Below, one piece after another: positions 1 to 8,059 of a stretch of DNA of 62,867 bases (positions are counted from its first letter, which is position 1; each line of letters begins with the position of its first letter). The notes beneath the pieces were generated by a model. It did no database searches, was not told the DNA's origin, and saw only the letters and a list, made by a program, of their open reading frames with translations. The stretch is from Pseudomonas sp. S37 (lineage in GTDB: Bacteria > Pseudomonadota > Gammaproteobacteria > Pseudomonadales > Pseudomonadaceae). Position numbers and translations under genes: made by a program. The stretch lies in NCBI RefSeq assembly GCF_016658545.1, contig NZ_JACVZC010000024.1:1-62867 (forward strand), read 5' to 3'.

Positions 1-63
1 TCCCGTCATCCGGCCCCTACGCTGCGCTCCGGGGTTCCCTCTCTCCGGCCTCCTGAAGTCGCG

Positions 64-126
64 AAGATCAAGATCAAGATCAAAAGCCAGAGCAACAGCC
101 AGAGCAACAGCAACAGCTATAGCTAC
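64..126. repeat. Short tandem hexamer repeats near contig start
   Basis: AAGATC occurs three times in tandem (64-81), followed by two copies of AGCCAGAGCAAC (85-108) and further AGC-led hexamers (AGCAAC, AGCTAT, AGCTAC). No reading frame is associated. It lies upstream of the first gene and ends just before an inverted repeat at 134-172. Confidence 0.8.
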
Positions 127-133
127 AGCGGTA

Positions 134-191
134 CAGTACAGTTTTGACTCGTTATTGCTATTGACTGTACTGGCCACTGACTCCGCATAAT
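134..191 (+). promoter_or_regulatory. Inverted repeat and possible promoter before the dehydrogenase gene
   Basis: CAGTACAG at 134-141 is mirrored by CTGTACTG at 165-172, a perfect 8-bp inverted repeat. A TTGACT box (161-166) and CATAAT (186-191) could be -35 and -10 elements, but the 19-bp spacing is long. An operator or hairpin is equally possible. Confidence 0.3.
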
Positions 192-217
192 GCCCCCTCG
201 AACTGACCGGAGGTGGC

Positions 218-1156
218 ATGCACAAGACAGTCCTGGTACTGGTGGAAACCGTCGATGATTACCTGCCCATGCTCGAGCAGGCCGGTTACCGCCTCATCCG
301 TGCCCCCTCACCGCAACAGCGGGCCAATGCCATCCAGCGCCACGCCAATGAAATCGACGCCGTGCTCACCCGTGGCCCATTGGGCCTGACCGCCGCCGAA
401 ATCGACGCATTGCCCAACCTGCAGATCATCTGCGTCATCGGTGCCGGCTACGAGCAAGTCGACCTGGCCGCTGCCGCCGCCCGTGGCATTACCGTCACCA
501 ACGGCGCCGGGGCCAATGCTGCTGCCGTTGCCGACCACACCCTGGCCCTGCTGCTGGCCCTGCTGCGCGACATCCCCCGCGGCGATGCCAGCACCCGGCG
601 CGGCGAGTGGAACCGGGTGATCAGCCCCTCGGTCAGCGGCAAGCGCCTGGGCATTCTCGGCCTCGGCGCAGTAGGCCTGGCCATCGCCAAACGCGCCCAC
701 CTCGGCTTTGACATGCCCATCAGCTACCACAGCCGCACGCCCCGCCAGGATGTGCCCTACACCTGGTACGACAGCCCGCAACACCTGGCCGATGCCGTGG
801 ATATCCTGGTCGTAGCCACCCCCGGTGGTGCCAACACCCGGCACCTGGTCGATGCCCAGGTGCTGGAGGCCTTGGGCGCCGAGGGCTATCTGGTGAATAT
901 CGCCCGGGCCAGCGTGGTCGACACCCAGGCCTTGGTTGCCGCACTGCAACGTGGCCAACTGGCCGGCGCCGCGCTGGATGTGTTCGACGACGAGCCGGCA
1001 GTGCCCGATGCGTTGAAAGCCTTGGCCAACACCGTGCTAACGCCCCATGTAGCCGGCCAGTCACCAGAGGCGGCGCGCGACACGGTGACCCTGGTGCTGC
1101 GCAACCTGCAGGCGTTCTTTGCCGGTGAGCCGGTATTGACTCCGGTACGCCCGTAA
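218..1156 (+). CDS. D-isomer-specific 2-hydroxyacid dehydrogenase
   Basis: Cytosolic NAD(P)H-dependent oxidoreductase of the D-2-hydroxyacid dehydrogenase family, probably reducing a 2-keto acid such as glyoxylate, hydroxypyruvate or 2-ketogluconate. The 312 residues match the family length. The nucleotide-binding motif GLGAVG is at about residues 148-153. The catalytic trio is visible: Arg230 in NIAR, Glu259 in FDDEP and His287 in TPHVAG. A GGAGG ribosome site sits just before the ATG. The PhzF-like gene follows 50 bp downstream on the same strand, so co-transcription is possible. Substrate cannot be fixed from sequence; GhrB- and KguD-like relatives share the same motifs. Confidence 0.85.
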   Translation: MHKTVLVLVETVDDYLPMLEQAGYRLIRAPSPQQRANAIQRHANEIDAVLTRGPLGLTAAEIDALPNLQIICVIGAGYEQVDLAAAAARGITVTNGAGANAAAVADHTLALLLALLRDIPRGDASTRRGEWNRVISPSVSGKRLGILGLGAVGLAIAKRAHLGFDMPISYHSRTPRQDVPYTWYDSPQHLADAVDILVVATPGGANTRHLVDAQVLEALGAEGYLVNIARASVVDTQALVAALQRGQLAGAALDVFDDEPAVPDALKALANTVLTPHVAGQSPEAARDTVTLVLRNLQAFFAGEPVLTPVRP

Positions 1157-1206
1157 CCCTATTCAGACATCTGCCTGGCAACGCCCGGGCAACAAGGAGC
1201 GTGTGC

Positions 1207-1995
1207 ATGCAACTCGAAATCTTCCAGGTCGATGCCTTTTCCGCTGAGCCGTTCGGTGGCAACCCGGCGGCGGTGATCCCGCTGCAAAGCTGGCTGCCGG
1301 ACGATGTACTGCAACGCATCGCCGAAGAAAACAACCTGTCGGAAACCGCCTACTTCGTGCGCAATGGCGAAACCTACGACCTGCGCTGGTTCACCCCGAC
1401 CGTGGAAGTCGACCTGTGCGGCCACGCCACCCTGGCCTCGGCCTATGTACTGTTCGAGCAACTGGGGGAGCAGGCAAAGGTGCTGCGCTTCAATACCCGC
1501 AGCGGTGAGCTGCGCGTCAGCCGTAGCGCCGATGGCCTGCTGGCCATGGATTTCCCGGCCAAGCAGCCCGTCGCCGAGGAAGTCCCGGCGGGCCTGTTGC
1601 AGGCGCTGGGCCTGAGCCAGGCGCAGGCGCTGTACCGCAGTGACGATTACGTGGTGGTGATTGACGACGCGTTGCTGCTCGATACGCTGAAACCAGACTT
1701 CGTTGCGCTGTCGGCCTTCGATGTGCGCGGCATTGCCGTGACTGCAGCTGGGCGTGGCTTTGATTTCGTCACCCGCTGGTTCGGCCCCAACGTTGGTGTG
1801 AATGAAGACCCGGTGACCGGTTCGGCGCACACCTCGCTGGCGCCAGTGTGGGCCGAGCGGCTGGGCAAGCAGGTGCTGGCGTGCGAGCAGGGCGGGGCGC
1901 GCAAGGGGCAGTTGCTGTGTGAAGTGCCGGGTAATGGGCGGGTGATCATCAGTGGGCGGGCGGCGTTGTATCTGCGCGGTACGGTCTTCATCTGA
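1207..1995 (+). CDS. PhzF-family isomerase/epimerase-like protein
   Basis: Member of the PhzF fold family (diaminopimelate-epimerase-like). It opens with MQLEIFQVDAF and FGGNPAAV, and carries the family glutamate in NNLSETAYF (general acid/base in PhzF). At 262 residues it has the usual length of the stand-alone family. I chose the ATG at 1207 over the GTG six bases earlier because AAGGAG at 1194-1199 is correctly spaced for it. No phenazine genes surround it, so phenazine synthesis is not implied; the true substrate is unknown. It follows the hydroxyacid dehydrogenase and ends at a class B REP pair. Confidence 0.82.
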   Translation: MQLEIFQVDAFSAEPFGGNPAAVIPLQSWLPDDVLQRIAEENNLSETAYFVRNGETYDLRWFTPTVEVDLCGHATLASAYVLFEQLGEQAKVLRFNTRSGELRVSRSADGLLAMDFPAKQPVAEEVPAGLLQALGLSQAQALYRSDDYVVVIDDALLLDTLKPDFVALSAFDVRGIAVTAAGRGFDFVTRWFGPNVGVNEDPVTGSAHTSLAPVWAERLGKQVLACEQGGARKGQLLCEVPGNGRVIISGRAALYLRGTVFI

Positions 1996-2010
1996 CGGCC
2001 AACGCTGTCC

Positions 2011-2127
2011 TTGTAGGAGCGGCCTTGCGTCGCGATCGGGCCGCAACGCGGCCCCGCGATTTTCGCGTTATTGCATAAACCCCGGGGCTGCTTTGCAGCC
2101 CATCGCGACACAAGGCCGCTCCTACAA
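2011..2127. repeat. REP pair, class B
   Basis: Inverted pair between the PhzF-like gene and the GFA gene. The left arm starts TTGTAGGAGCGGCCTTGCGT and the right arm ends in its mirror image, with GC-rich inner hairpins (GGGCCGCAACGCGGCCC and GGGGCTGCTTTGCAGCCC). Confidence 0.9.
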
Positions 2128-2177
2128 AAAACGCGCATCTATAATTGCTGGCCCAACCCCCGTTCAAGGAGCCAGCC

Positions 2178-2585
2178 ATGGCCCTGGAAAAACACGGCAC
2201 CTGCCTGTGCGGCGCCACCCGGCTCACCGTCACCGTCGACAACACCCACATCAGCGCCTGCCATTGCAGCATGTGCCGCAAGTGGACCGGCGGCCCACTG
2301 CTGGTGGTTGATTGCAGCAAGCCGCCGCTGATCGAGGGGCGTGCGCCTAGCGTCTATGACTCGTCCGACTGGGCACAGCGCGCTTTTTGCGGCCAGTGCG
2401 GTACGCATCTGTATTACCGGCTCAAGGCCAATGACTTCCATGCCATACCGGTCGGCCTGTTCGACGGCGACCAGGACTGGGATTTCAACATGCAGATTTT
2501 CGTCGAAGAGAAACCCGCCTGGTACTGCTTCGCCAACCAGACCAGGCAACTGACCGGCCAGGAGGTGTTCGAGCAGAACAGCTGA
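2178..2585 (+). CDS. GFA/CENP-V family zinc protein
   Basis: Small cytosolic protein of the glutathione-dependent formaldehyde-activating (GFA/CENP-V) family, which uses a zinc-bound beta fold. Three cysteine clusters are visible: CLCGAT near the N-terminus, ACHCSMCRKWTGG around residue 30, and FCGQCGTHLYYR around residue 75. It is 135 residues from the ATG at 2178, preceded by AAGGAG. Many members have no demonstrated formaldehyde activity, so only the family is claimed. It ends one base before the convergent LysR gene. Confidence 0.82.
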   Translation: MALEKHGTCLCGATRLTVTVDNTHISACHCSMCRKWTGGPLLVVDCSKPPLIEGRAPSVYDSSDWAQRAFCGQCGTHLYYRLKANDFHAIPVGLFDGDQDWDFNMQIFVEEKPAWYCFANQTRQLTGQEVFEQNS

Positions 2586-2586
2586 T

Positions 2587-3480
2587 TCAGGCCTGCGCCA
2601 ACAGCCACTCGGCAAACACCTGGGCGGCAGGCGAGGGCAGGGTCTGGCGGTCATGCACCAGGTAGTCGGCCTGGCCGGTGCGCACCTCGAAATCGCACAC
2701 CTGTCGGATCAGGCCGCTGTTGATGCGGTCGCGGGCCATGGACTCCCAGCCAAGACCCACGCCCATGCCTTGCATCACCGCGTCGAACACCAGGTTCACC
2801 TGGTTGAAGGTCGGCGCGTCGGCCGGTGCCTGGTAGCGCAGGCCAAAGTGGGCGAACCAGTCGTGCCAGTCCAGGCAGTTCCAGGCCGAAGCGTCCAACT
2901 GGATCAGGGGCAACCCTTGTAGCGCCATAAGGCTGTCGACCTGGCTAAGGGCCCAGTTAGTGCTGGCAATCGGGTAGATCACTTCGTCGAACAATTTGCT
3001 GGCCTGCAGCGAACGCCAGCGGCCATGCCCGTAGAGAATACCGAAGTCGTAGTCGGCCACCAGGCTCTCATTGATGTCATTGCTGGCGTGTATGTTCACG
3101 GTCAACCCGGGGTGCTGTTCGTTGAAGCGCAGCAGGCGCGGGAACAGCCAGTACTGAGCCACGGCGTGGGTACAGATGACACTGACGTTGCGGCTGCCGT
3201 GGCCGCTTTTCAGCCGTTGGACATTGGCCAGCAGCTTGTCCAGCATGGGTTCGACAAAACCGTGGAATTGCTCGCCGGCGGTGGTCAGGGCAATGCCCCG
3301 GGCGCGGCGTTCGAACAGCTGGGTGCCGAGCTGGTCTTCGAGCAGGCGAATCTGCTTGGACACTGCGCTCTGGGTCAGGTACAGCTCGCCGGCGGCACGG
3401 GTGAAGCTGCCCGTGCGAGCTACTGCCTCGAAGGCGATCAACGTGTCGAGCGGGGGCAGATGGCGGCTGTAGCGGCTCAT
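2587..3480 (-). CDS. LysR-family transcriptional regulator
   Basis: DNA-binding regulator of 297 residues. The N-terminal winged helix-turn-helix reads LIAFEAVARTGSFTRAAGEL then SQSAVSKQ-type contacts (here TQSAVSKQIRLLE), the classic LysR signature; the remainder is the effector-binding domain. The start MSRYSRHLPP at 3480 aligns with GcvA/AmpR-type relatives, and upstream in-frame methionines would add residues not seen in the family. It is divergent from the EamA transporter at 3559 with a 78-bp shared control region, so it probably controls that exporter in answer to an unknown effector. Confidence 0.88.
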   Translation of the reverse strand: MSRYSRHLPPLDTLIAFEAVARTGSFTRAAGELYLTQSAVSKQIRLLEDQLGTQLFERRARGIALTTAGEQFHGFVEPMLDKLLANVQRLKSGHGSRNVSVICTHAVAQYWLFPRLLRFNEQHPGLTVNIHASNDINESLVADYDFGILYGHGRWRSLQASKLFDEVIYPIASTNWALSQVDSLMALQGLPLIQLDASAWNCLDWHDWFAHFGLRYQAPADAPTFNQVNLVFDAVMQGMGVGLGWESMARDRINSGLIRQVCDFEVRTGQADYLVHDRQTLPSPAAQVFAEWLLAQA

Positions 3481-3558
3481 GGTCGATTCCGATCCACTGT
3501 ATGAATGCACTGGCAACATCATAATTTGCCCCGAGCCATTCCTCCAGGGAATGCCACC

Positions 3559-4572
3559 ATGCAAATTGATCTTTTGCCCGACACCCCGCGTACAGGTAGC
3601 CTGCGCTCATCTTCAAACAGGAGCAGACAGGTGAAACGCGGTGTGATGTATGCCGGCATGGCCGGTGCGTTATGGGGCATGGTGCTGATGGTTCCCGAGC
3701 TGCTGCCCGAGTTCAACCCGATGCTGCTGAGCAGCGTGCGCTACCTGATGGTGGGCGTGATTTCGCTGTTGCTGGCCCTGCCCATGGCCCGCCAGCTGCG
3801 CCAACTGACTGCCAGCGATGCATGGATGCTGTTGCGCCTGGCGGTGATCGGCAACCTGGTGTACTTCGTGTTCCTGGTTGCAGCGATCCAGCGCCTGGGC
3901 GTGGCCCCGGCTTCGCTGATCGTCGGTGTGCTGCCGCTGACCATCACCTTGTACGGTCGCAACGACAGTGGCGCGGTGCCCCTGTCGCGGCTGGTCGGCC
4001 CGCTGGCACTGATCCTCGCCGGCATGCTGTGCATCAACCTGGAAACCTTCGCCTTCGCCCCCGGCGACATCGGCGACAAGTTGATGGGCCTGCTCTATGC
4101 GCTGGCAGCGTTGGCCTGCTGGACCTGGTACGCCGTGCAGAACAGCCGCTACCTGAAACAGTGCGGGCATTTTGACAGCCACCAGTGGTCGGTGCTGTGC
4201 GGGGTCATGACGGGCGTGGCCAGCCTGTTGATGGTCGCCGGCCTTGCGGTGTGGCAACCGCAGCAACTGCAGGTAGAAGCGCCCCTGTCACGCTGGTGGC
4301 TGTTCTGGGCGGCCAGCCTGGGCTGCGCGGTGCTCGGGTCGTGGCTGGCCATGGCGTTGTGGAATGCCGCGTCCAAGCGCTTGCCGTTGACCTTGAGTGG
4401 TCAACTGATCGTGTTCGAGACCCTGTTCGCGCTGCTGTACGCCTTCCTCTGGCGGCAGACCGGGCCGAGCCTGCTGGAGGCGGCGGCGATCGTGCTGGTG
4501 GTGGGCGGTGTGCTGTGGTCGATGCGCCAGCACGAAACGCCACGCGCGCTTGCCAAACCGGTGCATTCCTGA
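3559..4572 (+). CDS. EamA/DMT-family transporter
   Basis: Inner-membrane drug/metabolite transporter superfamily protein, about ten hydrophobic segments arranged as two EamA halves, 337 residues from the ATG at 3559. A GTG at 3631 preceded by CAGGAG is an alternative start that would remove a polar 24-residue N-terminal tail (MQIDLLPDTPRTG...), and the hydrophobic region begins right after it (KRGVMYAGMAGALWGMV). Family members export amino acids or other metabolites; no substrate can be read here. The divergent LysR gene is the likely regulator. Confidence 0.85.
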   Translation: MQIDLLPDTPRTGSLRSSSNRSRQVKRGVMYAGMAGALWGMVLMVPELLPEFNPMLLSSVRYLMVGVISLLLALPMARQLRQLTASDAWMLLRLAVIGNLVYFVFLVAAIQRLGVAPASLIVGVLPLTITLYGRNDSGAVPLSRLVGPLALILAGMLCINLETFAFAPGDIGDKLMGLLYALAALACWTWYAVQNSRYLKQCGHFDSHQWSVLCGVMTGVASLLMVAGLAVWQPQQLQVEAPLSRWWLFWAASLGCAVLGSWLAMALWNAASKRLPLTLSGQLIVFETLFALLYAFLWRQTGPSLLEAAAIVLVVGGVLWSMRQHETPRALAKPVHS

Positions 4573-4611
4573 GAAAAGGGCGGCTTTGTTTTCAAGCGTT
4601 GGAGTATGCCC

Positions 4612-4950
4612 ATGAGCCAAGAGCTGCAGATCATCGAACTGGTCGAGGGTGATGGCAAAGCCGCCGTCAAAGGCGCCCTGATCACTACCCACTACACCGG
4701 CTGGCTGGCCGATGGCAGCGAGTTCGATTCGTCCTGGTCGCGCGGCAAGCCGTTCCAGTGCGTGATCGGCACCGGCCGGGTGATCAAAGGCTGGGATCAG
4801 GGCCTGATGGGCATGCGCGTGGGCGGCAAGCGCAAGCTGCTGGTGCCGGCGCACCTGGGCTATGGCGAGCGCAGTGTGGGGGCGATTCCACCGAATTCGG
4901 ACCTGACTTTCGAGATCGAGTTGCTGGAAGTGCTGACGCGGGATGATTGA
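4612..4950 (+). CDS. FKBP-type peptidyl-prolyl isomerase
   Basis: Minimal single-domain FKBP of 112 residues that catalyses cis-trans isomerisation of X-Pro bonds. Family landmarks are THYTGWLADGSEFDSS, VIGTGRVIKGWDQGL and the closing PPNSDLTFEIELL. There is no signal peptide, so it should be cytosolic. GGAG at 4601-4604 supports the ATG at 4612; the in-frame ATG at 4606 would be too close. A GC-rich hairpin follows at 5000. Confidence 0.9.
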   Translation: MSQELQIIELVEGDGKAAVKGALITTHYTGWLADGSEFDSSWSRGKPFQCVIGTGRVIKGWDQGLMGMRVGGKRKLLVPAHLGYGERSVGAIPPNSDLTFEIELLEVLTRDD

Positions 4951-4999
4951 GTTGTGGGCGCCAGGGCTAGGGCTATAGAGGTGTGTGATTGTTAAAACC

Positions 5000-5021
5000 G
5001 AGCGCCGCGCGGGCGGCGCTC
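5000..5021 (+). terminator. GC-rich hairpin after the FKBP gene
   Basis: Perfect 9-bp inverted repeat GAGCGCCGC / GCGGCGCTC with a GCGG loop, about 50 bp beyond the FKBP stop. Only a weak T tract follows (TTCTC), so termination may be inefficient. Confidence 0.55.
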
Positions 5022-5085
5022 GTTCTCGGCAACAACGCTCCCCTTCAGCCGTACATTTCCTGCACCATCTTGAAACCCCAGGTTC

Positions 5086-5240
5086 TTGCACCCTACACAT
5101 TTGTGCAACACCCATCCCCTAATCTAGGCCTTGCCTAGGGAACGGCATCCACCTCCAGGGAGGAACCAAACGGGTTCAGGGCACTCTGACCCTCACTCGT
5201 TGCCAAGGATGGCATTCACTACTAAAGGCGCCCTGCAACC
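5086..5240 (+). ncRNA. Structured leader or candidate small RNA
   Basis: The 344-bp gap between the FKBP and histidine-phosphatase genes is unusually structured. In order: TTGCAC/GTGCAA inverted repeat (5086-5108), then four short hairpins CTAGGC-CTT-GCCTAG (5124-5138), CCTCC-AG-GGAGG (5152-5163), GGGTTCAG/CTGACCC with one bulge (5172-5192) and TGCCA-AGGA-TGGCA (5201-5214). ANGGA motifs of the kind bound by RsmA/CsrA occur at 5137-5141, 5157-5161 and 5205-5209. It could be a 5' leader or a separate RNA; I cannot match it to a named RNA family. Confidence 0.4.
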
Positions 5241-5294
5241 GGCGGGGCGATGTGGCGGGTAAACCCGATTTCTCTGCCACACGAGCCTGTTTTG

Positions 5295-5957
5295 ATGAAG
5301 TTGCCAACATTCTTCCGCCGTCGCCGTCACTTGCTGCTGAGCCTGGTGCTGACAGCCGTCGCCGTACCGCTGGCGCTGGAGGCTGTCGAAAGCCGTGCGC
5401 AGCCGGTGGATGGTACTCAGACGCTGGTATTCCTGCGCCATGCCGAGAAACCGGGCGAGGGCCTGGGCCAGTTGAACTGCCAGGGCCTCAACCGGGCGCT
5501 GGACCTGGCCACGGTGTTGCCCGAGCGTTTCGGCAAGGCCGATTACGTGTTTGCAGCCAACCCGTCGCGGCATGTCGAAGAGGGCAGCAAGGATGAAAGC
5601 TACAGCTACATCCGCCCGCTGATGACCATCACCCCCAGCGCCATCCGCCTCGGCTTGCCAGTGAACATCGACTACGGCGCCAACGACACCGACGAGTTGG
5701 CCGATGAACTGCTCAGCAACAAATACCGCAATGCCACCGTGTACACCGCCTGGTCCCATGGCTACCTGCCAGAACTGATCAATACCGTTGCCGGCAAGGC
5801 CCTGGGTGAAGACCGGGTGATCACCGAAGACTGGAGCGGCGACGACTTCGATACCCTCTATGTACTGACCCTGACCTGGCATGATGGCAAGGCCAGCCTG
5901 CTCAGCCGCAACGTGCGCCAAGGCCTGAATGGCGGTGCGCATAGCTGCCCGACCTGA
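5295..5957 (+). CDS. Histidine phosphatase superfamily protein
   Basis: Predicted secreted or membrane-anchored protein of 220 residues. MKLPTFFRRRRHLLLSLVLTA is followed by alanine-rich sequence, a typical Sec signal. The motif LVFLRHAEKPGEG contains the RHG-type (here RHAE) histidine that becomes phosphorylated. The later conserved histidine is likely in YTAWSHGYLP. The start at 5295 lacks a strong ribosome site; the upstream in-frame ATG at 5250 would bury the signal peptide. Substrate is unknown. The upstream leader is heavily structured and may control translation. Confidence 0.72.
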   Translation: MKLPTFFRRRRHLLLSLVLTAVAVPLALEAVESRAQPVDGTQTLVFLRHAEKPGEGLGQLNCQGLNRALDLATVLPERFGKADYVFAANPSRHVEEGSKDESYSYIRPLMTITPSAIRLGLPVNIDYGANDTDELADELLSNKYRNATVYTAWSHGYLPELINTVAGKALGEDRVITEDWSGDDFDTLYVLTLTWHDGKASLLSRNVRQGLNGGAHSCPT

Positions 5958-6001
5958 TCCGCTGTTACTGTTCGGGCAGGATGCTGGAACAGGGATGAGC
6001 G

Positions 6002-7219
6002 ATGACGCAGCAGGTAACGGTAATCGGTGGTGGGGTGGTGGGGCTGGCGACGGCCTACGCGCTTGTTCGTGAGGGGTATTGCGTCGACCTGATAGAGGGT
6101 CGCGACAGCCTGGCTTCGGCCACCAGCTTCGCCAATGGCGGGCAGTTGTCCTATCGCTACGTGGCGCCGCTGGCCGATGCCGGGGTGCCGTGGCAGGCAT
6201 TGGGCTGGTTGCTGCAGGGTGAGTCGCCGCTGCGCCTGCGTTTGCGCCTGGACCCGGCGCAGTGGCGCTGGCTACTGGCGTTTAGCCTGGCCTGTCGGCG
6301 TAGCGTCAATCGCCGCAATGCCGGGCAATTACTGGAGTTAGCGCTACACAGCCAACGCGTGCTGGCGCAATGGCGCGAACAGCAGAACCTGGGTGATTTT
6401 GCCTGGCGGCGCAATGGCAAGCTGGTGGCTTTCCGGAGCGAAAAGGCTTTTGCCCATGGTCGAGAGCAATTGACGGATCCAGCGGGCCAGCGAGTGCTGA
6501 CGGCAGCCGAACTGCGGGCACTGGAACCCGCACTGGATGGCGCACCGTTCGTGGGTGGCGTGTACACACCAGACGAAGAAGTCGGCGATTGTCACCTGTT
6601 TTGCAAACGCCTGGAGGCGCTGTTACGCGCTTCGGGTCAGTGCCGCTTTGTGCTTGGCCAGACGGTGACGAAGCTGGTTTCGCGCCAGGACCAAGTTGTA
6701 GCGTTGCAATTGGGCGAGGAGCAGCTGGCCGTGCAGCAGTTGGTGCTGTGCGCCGGGCATCGCGGCCCGGGGCTGGGCTTGCCGGGCCTGCAGATTCCGG
6801 TCTACCCGTTGAAGGGCTACAGCCTGACGGCGCCGATCACTGCCGGACACTGCGCGCCGGAGGTGAGCCTTACCGACTACGAGCGCAAGATCGTCTACGC
6901 CCGCCTGGGGCAGCAGCTGCGGGTGGCGGCGATGGTGGATATTGTCGGTTTCGATGAGTCGGTGGAGCAGCGCAGGTTGCAAAGCATGCGGCGGCTGGCG
7001 CTGGAGACATTGCCGAGGGCGGCGGATTATGGCCAGGCGGTGGAGTGGGCGGGGATGCGGCCGGCGACTCCGACCGGGGTGCCGATCATTGGCGGCACGG
7101 TGTATCGCAATTTGTGGCTGAACCTGGGGCATGGGGCTTTGGGGTTCACCCTGGCCTGTGGCAGTGCGCAGCGGTTGGCCAGAATGGTGGGTTGGCAGGG
7201 CCGGCCTCTTCGCGGCTAA
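6002..7219 (+). CDS. DadA-like FAD-dependent D-amino acid dehydrogenase
   Basis: FAD-binding oxidoreductase of the DAO fold, 405 residues, close in layout to D-amino acid dehydrogenase small subunit DadA. The Rossmann motif VIGGGVVGLATAYALVREG opens the protein and the C-terminal FAD motif reads GMRPATPTGVPIIGG followed by LWLNLGHGALGFTLACGSAQ. It would oxidatively deaminate D-amino acids and pass electrons to the respiratory chain. A second, canonical dadA beside alr is expected elsewhere in the genome, so this is probably a paralogue. It is followed by a REP pair and the convergent racemase-family gene, whose product could supply a D-enantiomer. Confidence 0.82.
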   Translation: MTQQVTVIGGGVVGLATAYALVREGYCVDLIEGRDSLASATSFANGGQLSYRYVAPLADAGVPWQALGWLLQGESPLRLRLRLDPAQWRWLLAFSLACRRSVNRRNAGQLLELALHSQRVLAQWREQQNLGDFAWRRNGKLVAFRSEKAFAHGREQLTDPAGQRVLTAAELRALEPALDGAPFVGGVYTPDEEVGDCHLFCKRLEALLRASGQCRFVLGQTVTKLVSRQDQVVALQLGEEQLAVQQLVLCAGHRGPGLGLPGLQIPVYPLKGYSLTAPITAGHCAPEVSLTDYERKIVYARLGQQLRVAAMVDIVGFDESVEQRRLQSMRRLALETLPRAADYGQAVEWAGMRPATPTGVPIIGGTVYRNLWLNLGHGALGFTLACGSAQRLARMVGWQGRPLRG

Positions 7220-7305
7220 AGCCGCTCCCACAGGGTCACCACAAACCTGAACCCTGTGGGGTCTCTGTGGGAGCGGCTTTAGCCGCGAAGAGGCCGGTAC
7301 AGGCT
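7200..7305. repeat. REP pair, class A
   Basis: Inverted pair with GCGGCTAAAGCCGCTCCCAC and its mirror copy between convergent genes; the left arm begins inside the last codons of the DadA-like gene. Confidence 0.9.
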
Positions 7306-7314
7306 AAAGATGCC

Positions 7315-8043
7315 TTAACGGCCAAACCGCATCGGCCACCCGATCACCTTCTTCGCCCGCGGCGTGGCATAGGTGCGTACCTTGGAGGTACTCAAGCCCA
7401 TGCGCACCAGCGATTCGGCAATGGTCACCGCCGCACTCACCCCATCCACCACCGGCACACCGGTGCGCTGGCGGATCTGCTCGTCCAGCCCGGCCATGCC
7501 GCCGCAACCCAGGCAGATCACCTCGGCCTTGTCCTCACGCACGGCGCGCTCGGCCTGCTCGACAATCGCTTCCACTGCCCGTTGCGGGTCGGCTTCCAGT
7601 TCGAGCACGGCCAGCCCGCTGGCCCGTACCGAGGCGCAGCGGTCATACAGGCCGGATAGCTTCAGGCGGTCCTCGATCAGCGGCACAGTCCGGTCCAGGG
7701 TGGTCACCACCGAGTAGGCATGGCCCAGGTACATGGCCGTGCTGGCGGCGGCATCGGTAATGTCCACCACCGGTACATTGAGCAGTTCCTGCAGGCCTTC
7801 GCGGCCGTGCTCGCCATAACCGGCCTGGATCACGGCGTCATAAGGGCCATCGTAGGCCAGCACCCGGTCCATCACCGCAATGGCAGCCAGGTAGCTTTCG
7901 AAGTTGCCTTCTACCGACTCGGCGCCGAACCACGGGGTAAGGCCGATGATTTCAGTGCCGGGCGCGGCGACCGCACGGGCCTGCTCGGCAATGGCTTCAG
8001 TGATGGCTTCGGTGGTGTTGACGTTGGCGATCAGAATACGCAT
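7315..8043 (-). CDS. Asp/Glu/hydantoin racemase-family enzyme with one catalytic Cys
   Basis: 242-residue member of the Asp/Glu racemase superfamily. These enzymes normally use two cysteines, one in each half. The second is present (VICLGCGGMAG, Cys177 or Cys180). The first is missing: where hydantoin racemases read VACFGDPG, this protein reads IQAGYGEHG, placing Gly75 at the cysteine position. Arylmalonate decarboxylase has the same arrangement of a glycine near residue 74 and a single late cysteine. It may therefore be a decarboxylase or isomerase rather than a two-base racemase. It lies 16 bp behind the NCS1 transporter gene in one operon, so the transporter probably imports its substrate or a precursor. 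Confidence 0.8.
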   Translation of the reverse strand: MRILIANVNTTEAITEAIAEQARAVAAPGTEIIGLTPWFGAESVEGNFESYLAAIAVMDRVLAYDGPYDAVIQAGYGEHGREGLQELLNVPVVDITDAAASTAMYLGHAYSVVTTLDRTVPLIEDRLKLSGLYDRCASVRASGLAVLELEADPQRAVEAIVEQAERAVREDKAEVICLGCGGMAGLDEQIRQRTGVPVVDGVSAAVTIAESLVRMGLSTSKVRTYATPRAKKVIGWPMRFGR

Positions 8044-8059
8044 GGGCAGTCCTCCCTGA

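Noticed and set aside
1207..1995. Phenazine biosynthesis from the PhzF-like gene
   Set aside because: No other phz genes; stand-alone PhzF homologues are widespread and not linked to phenazines.
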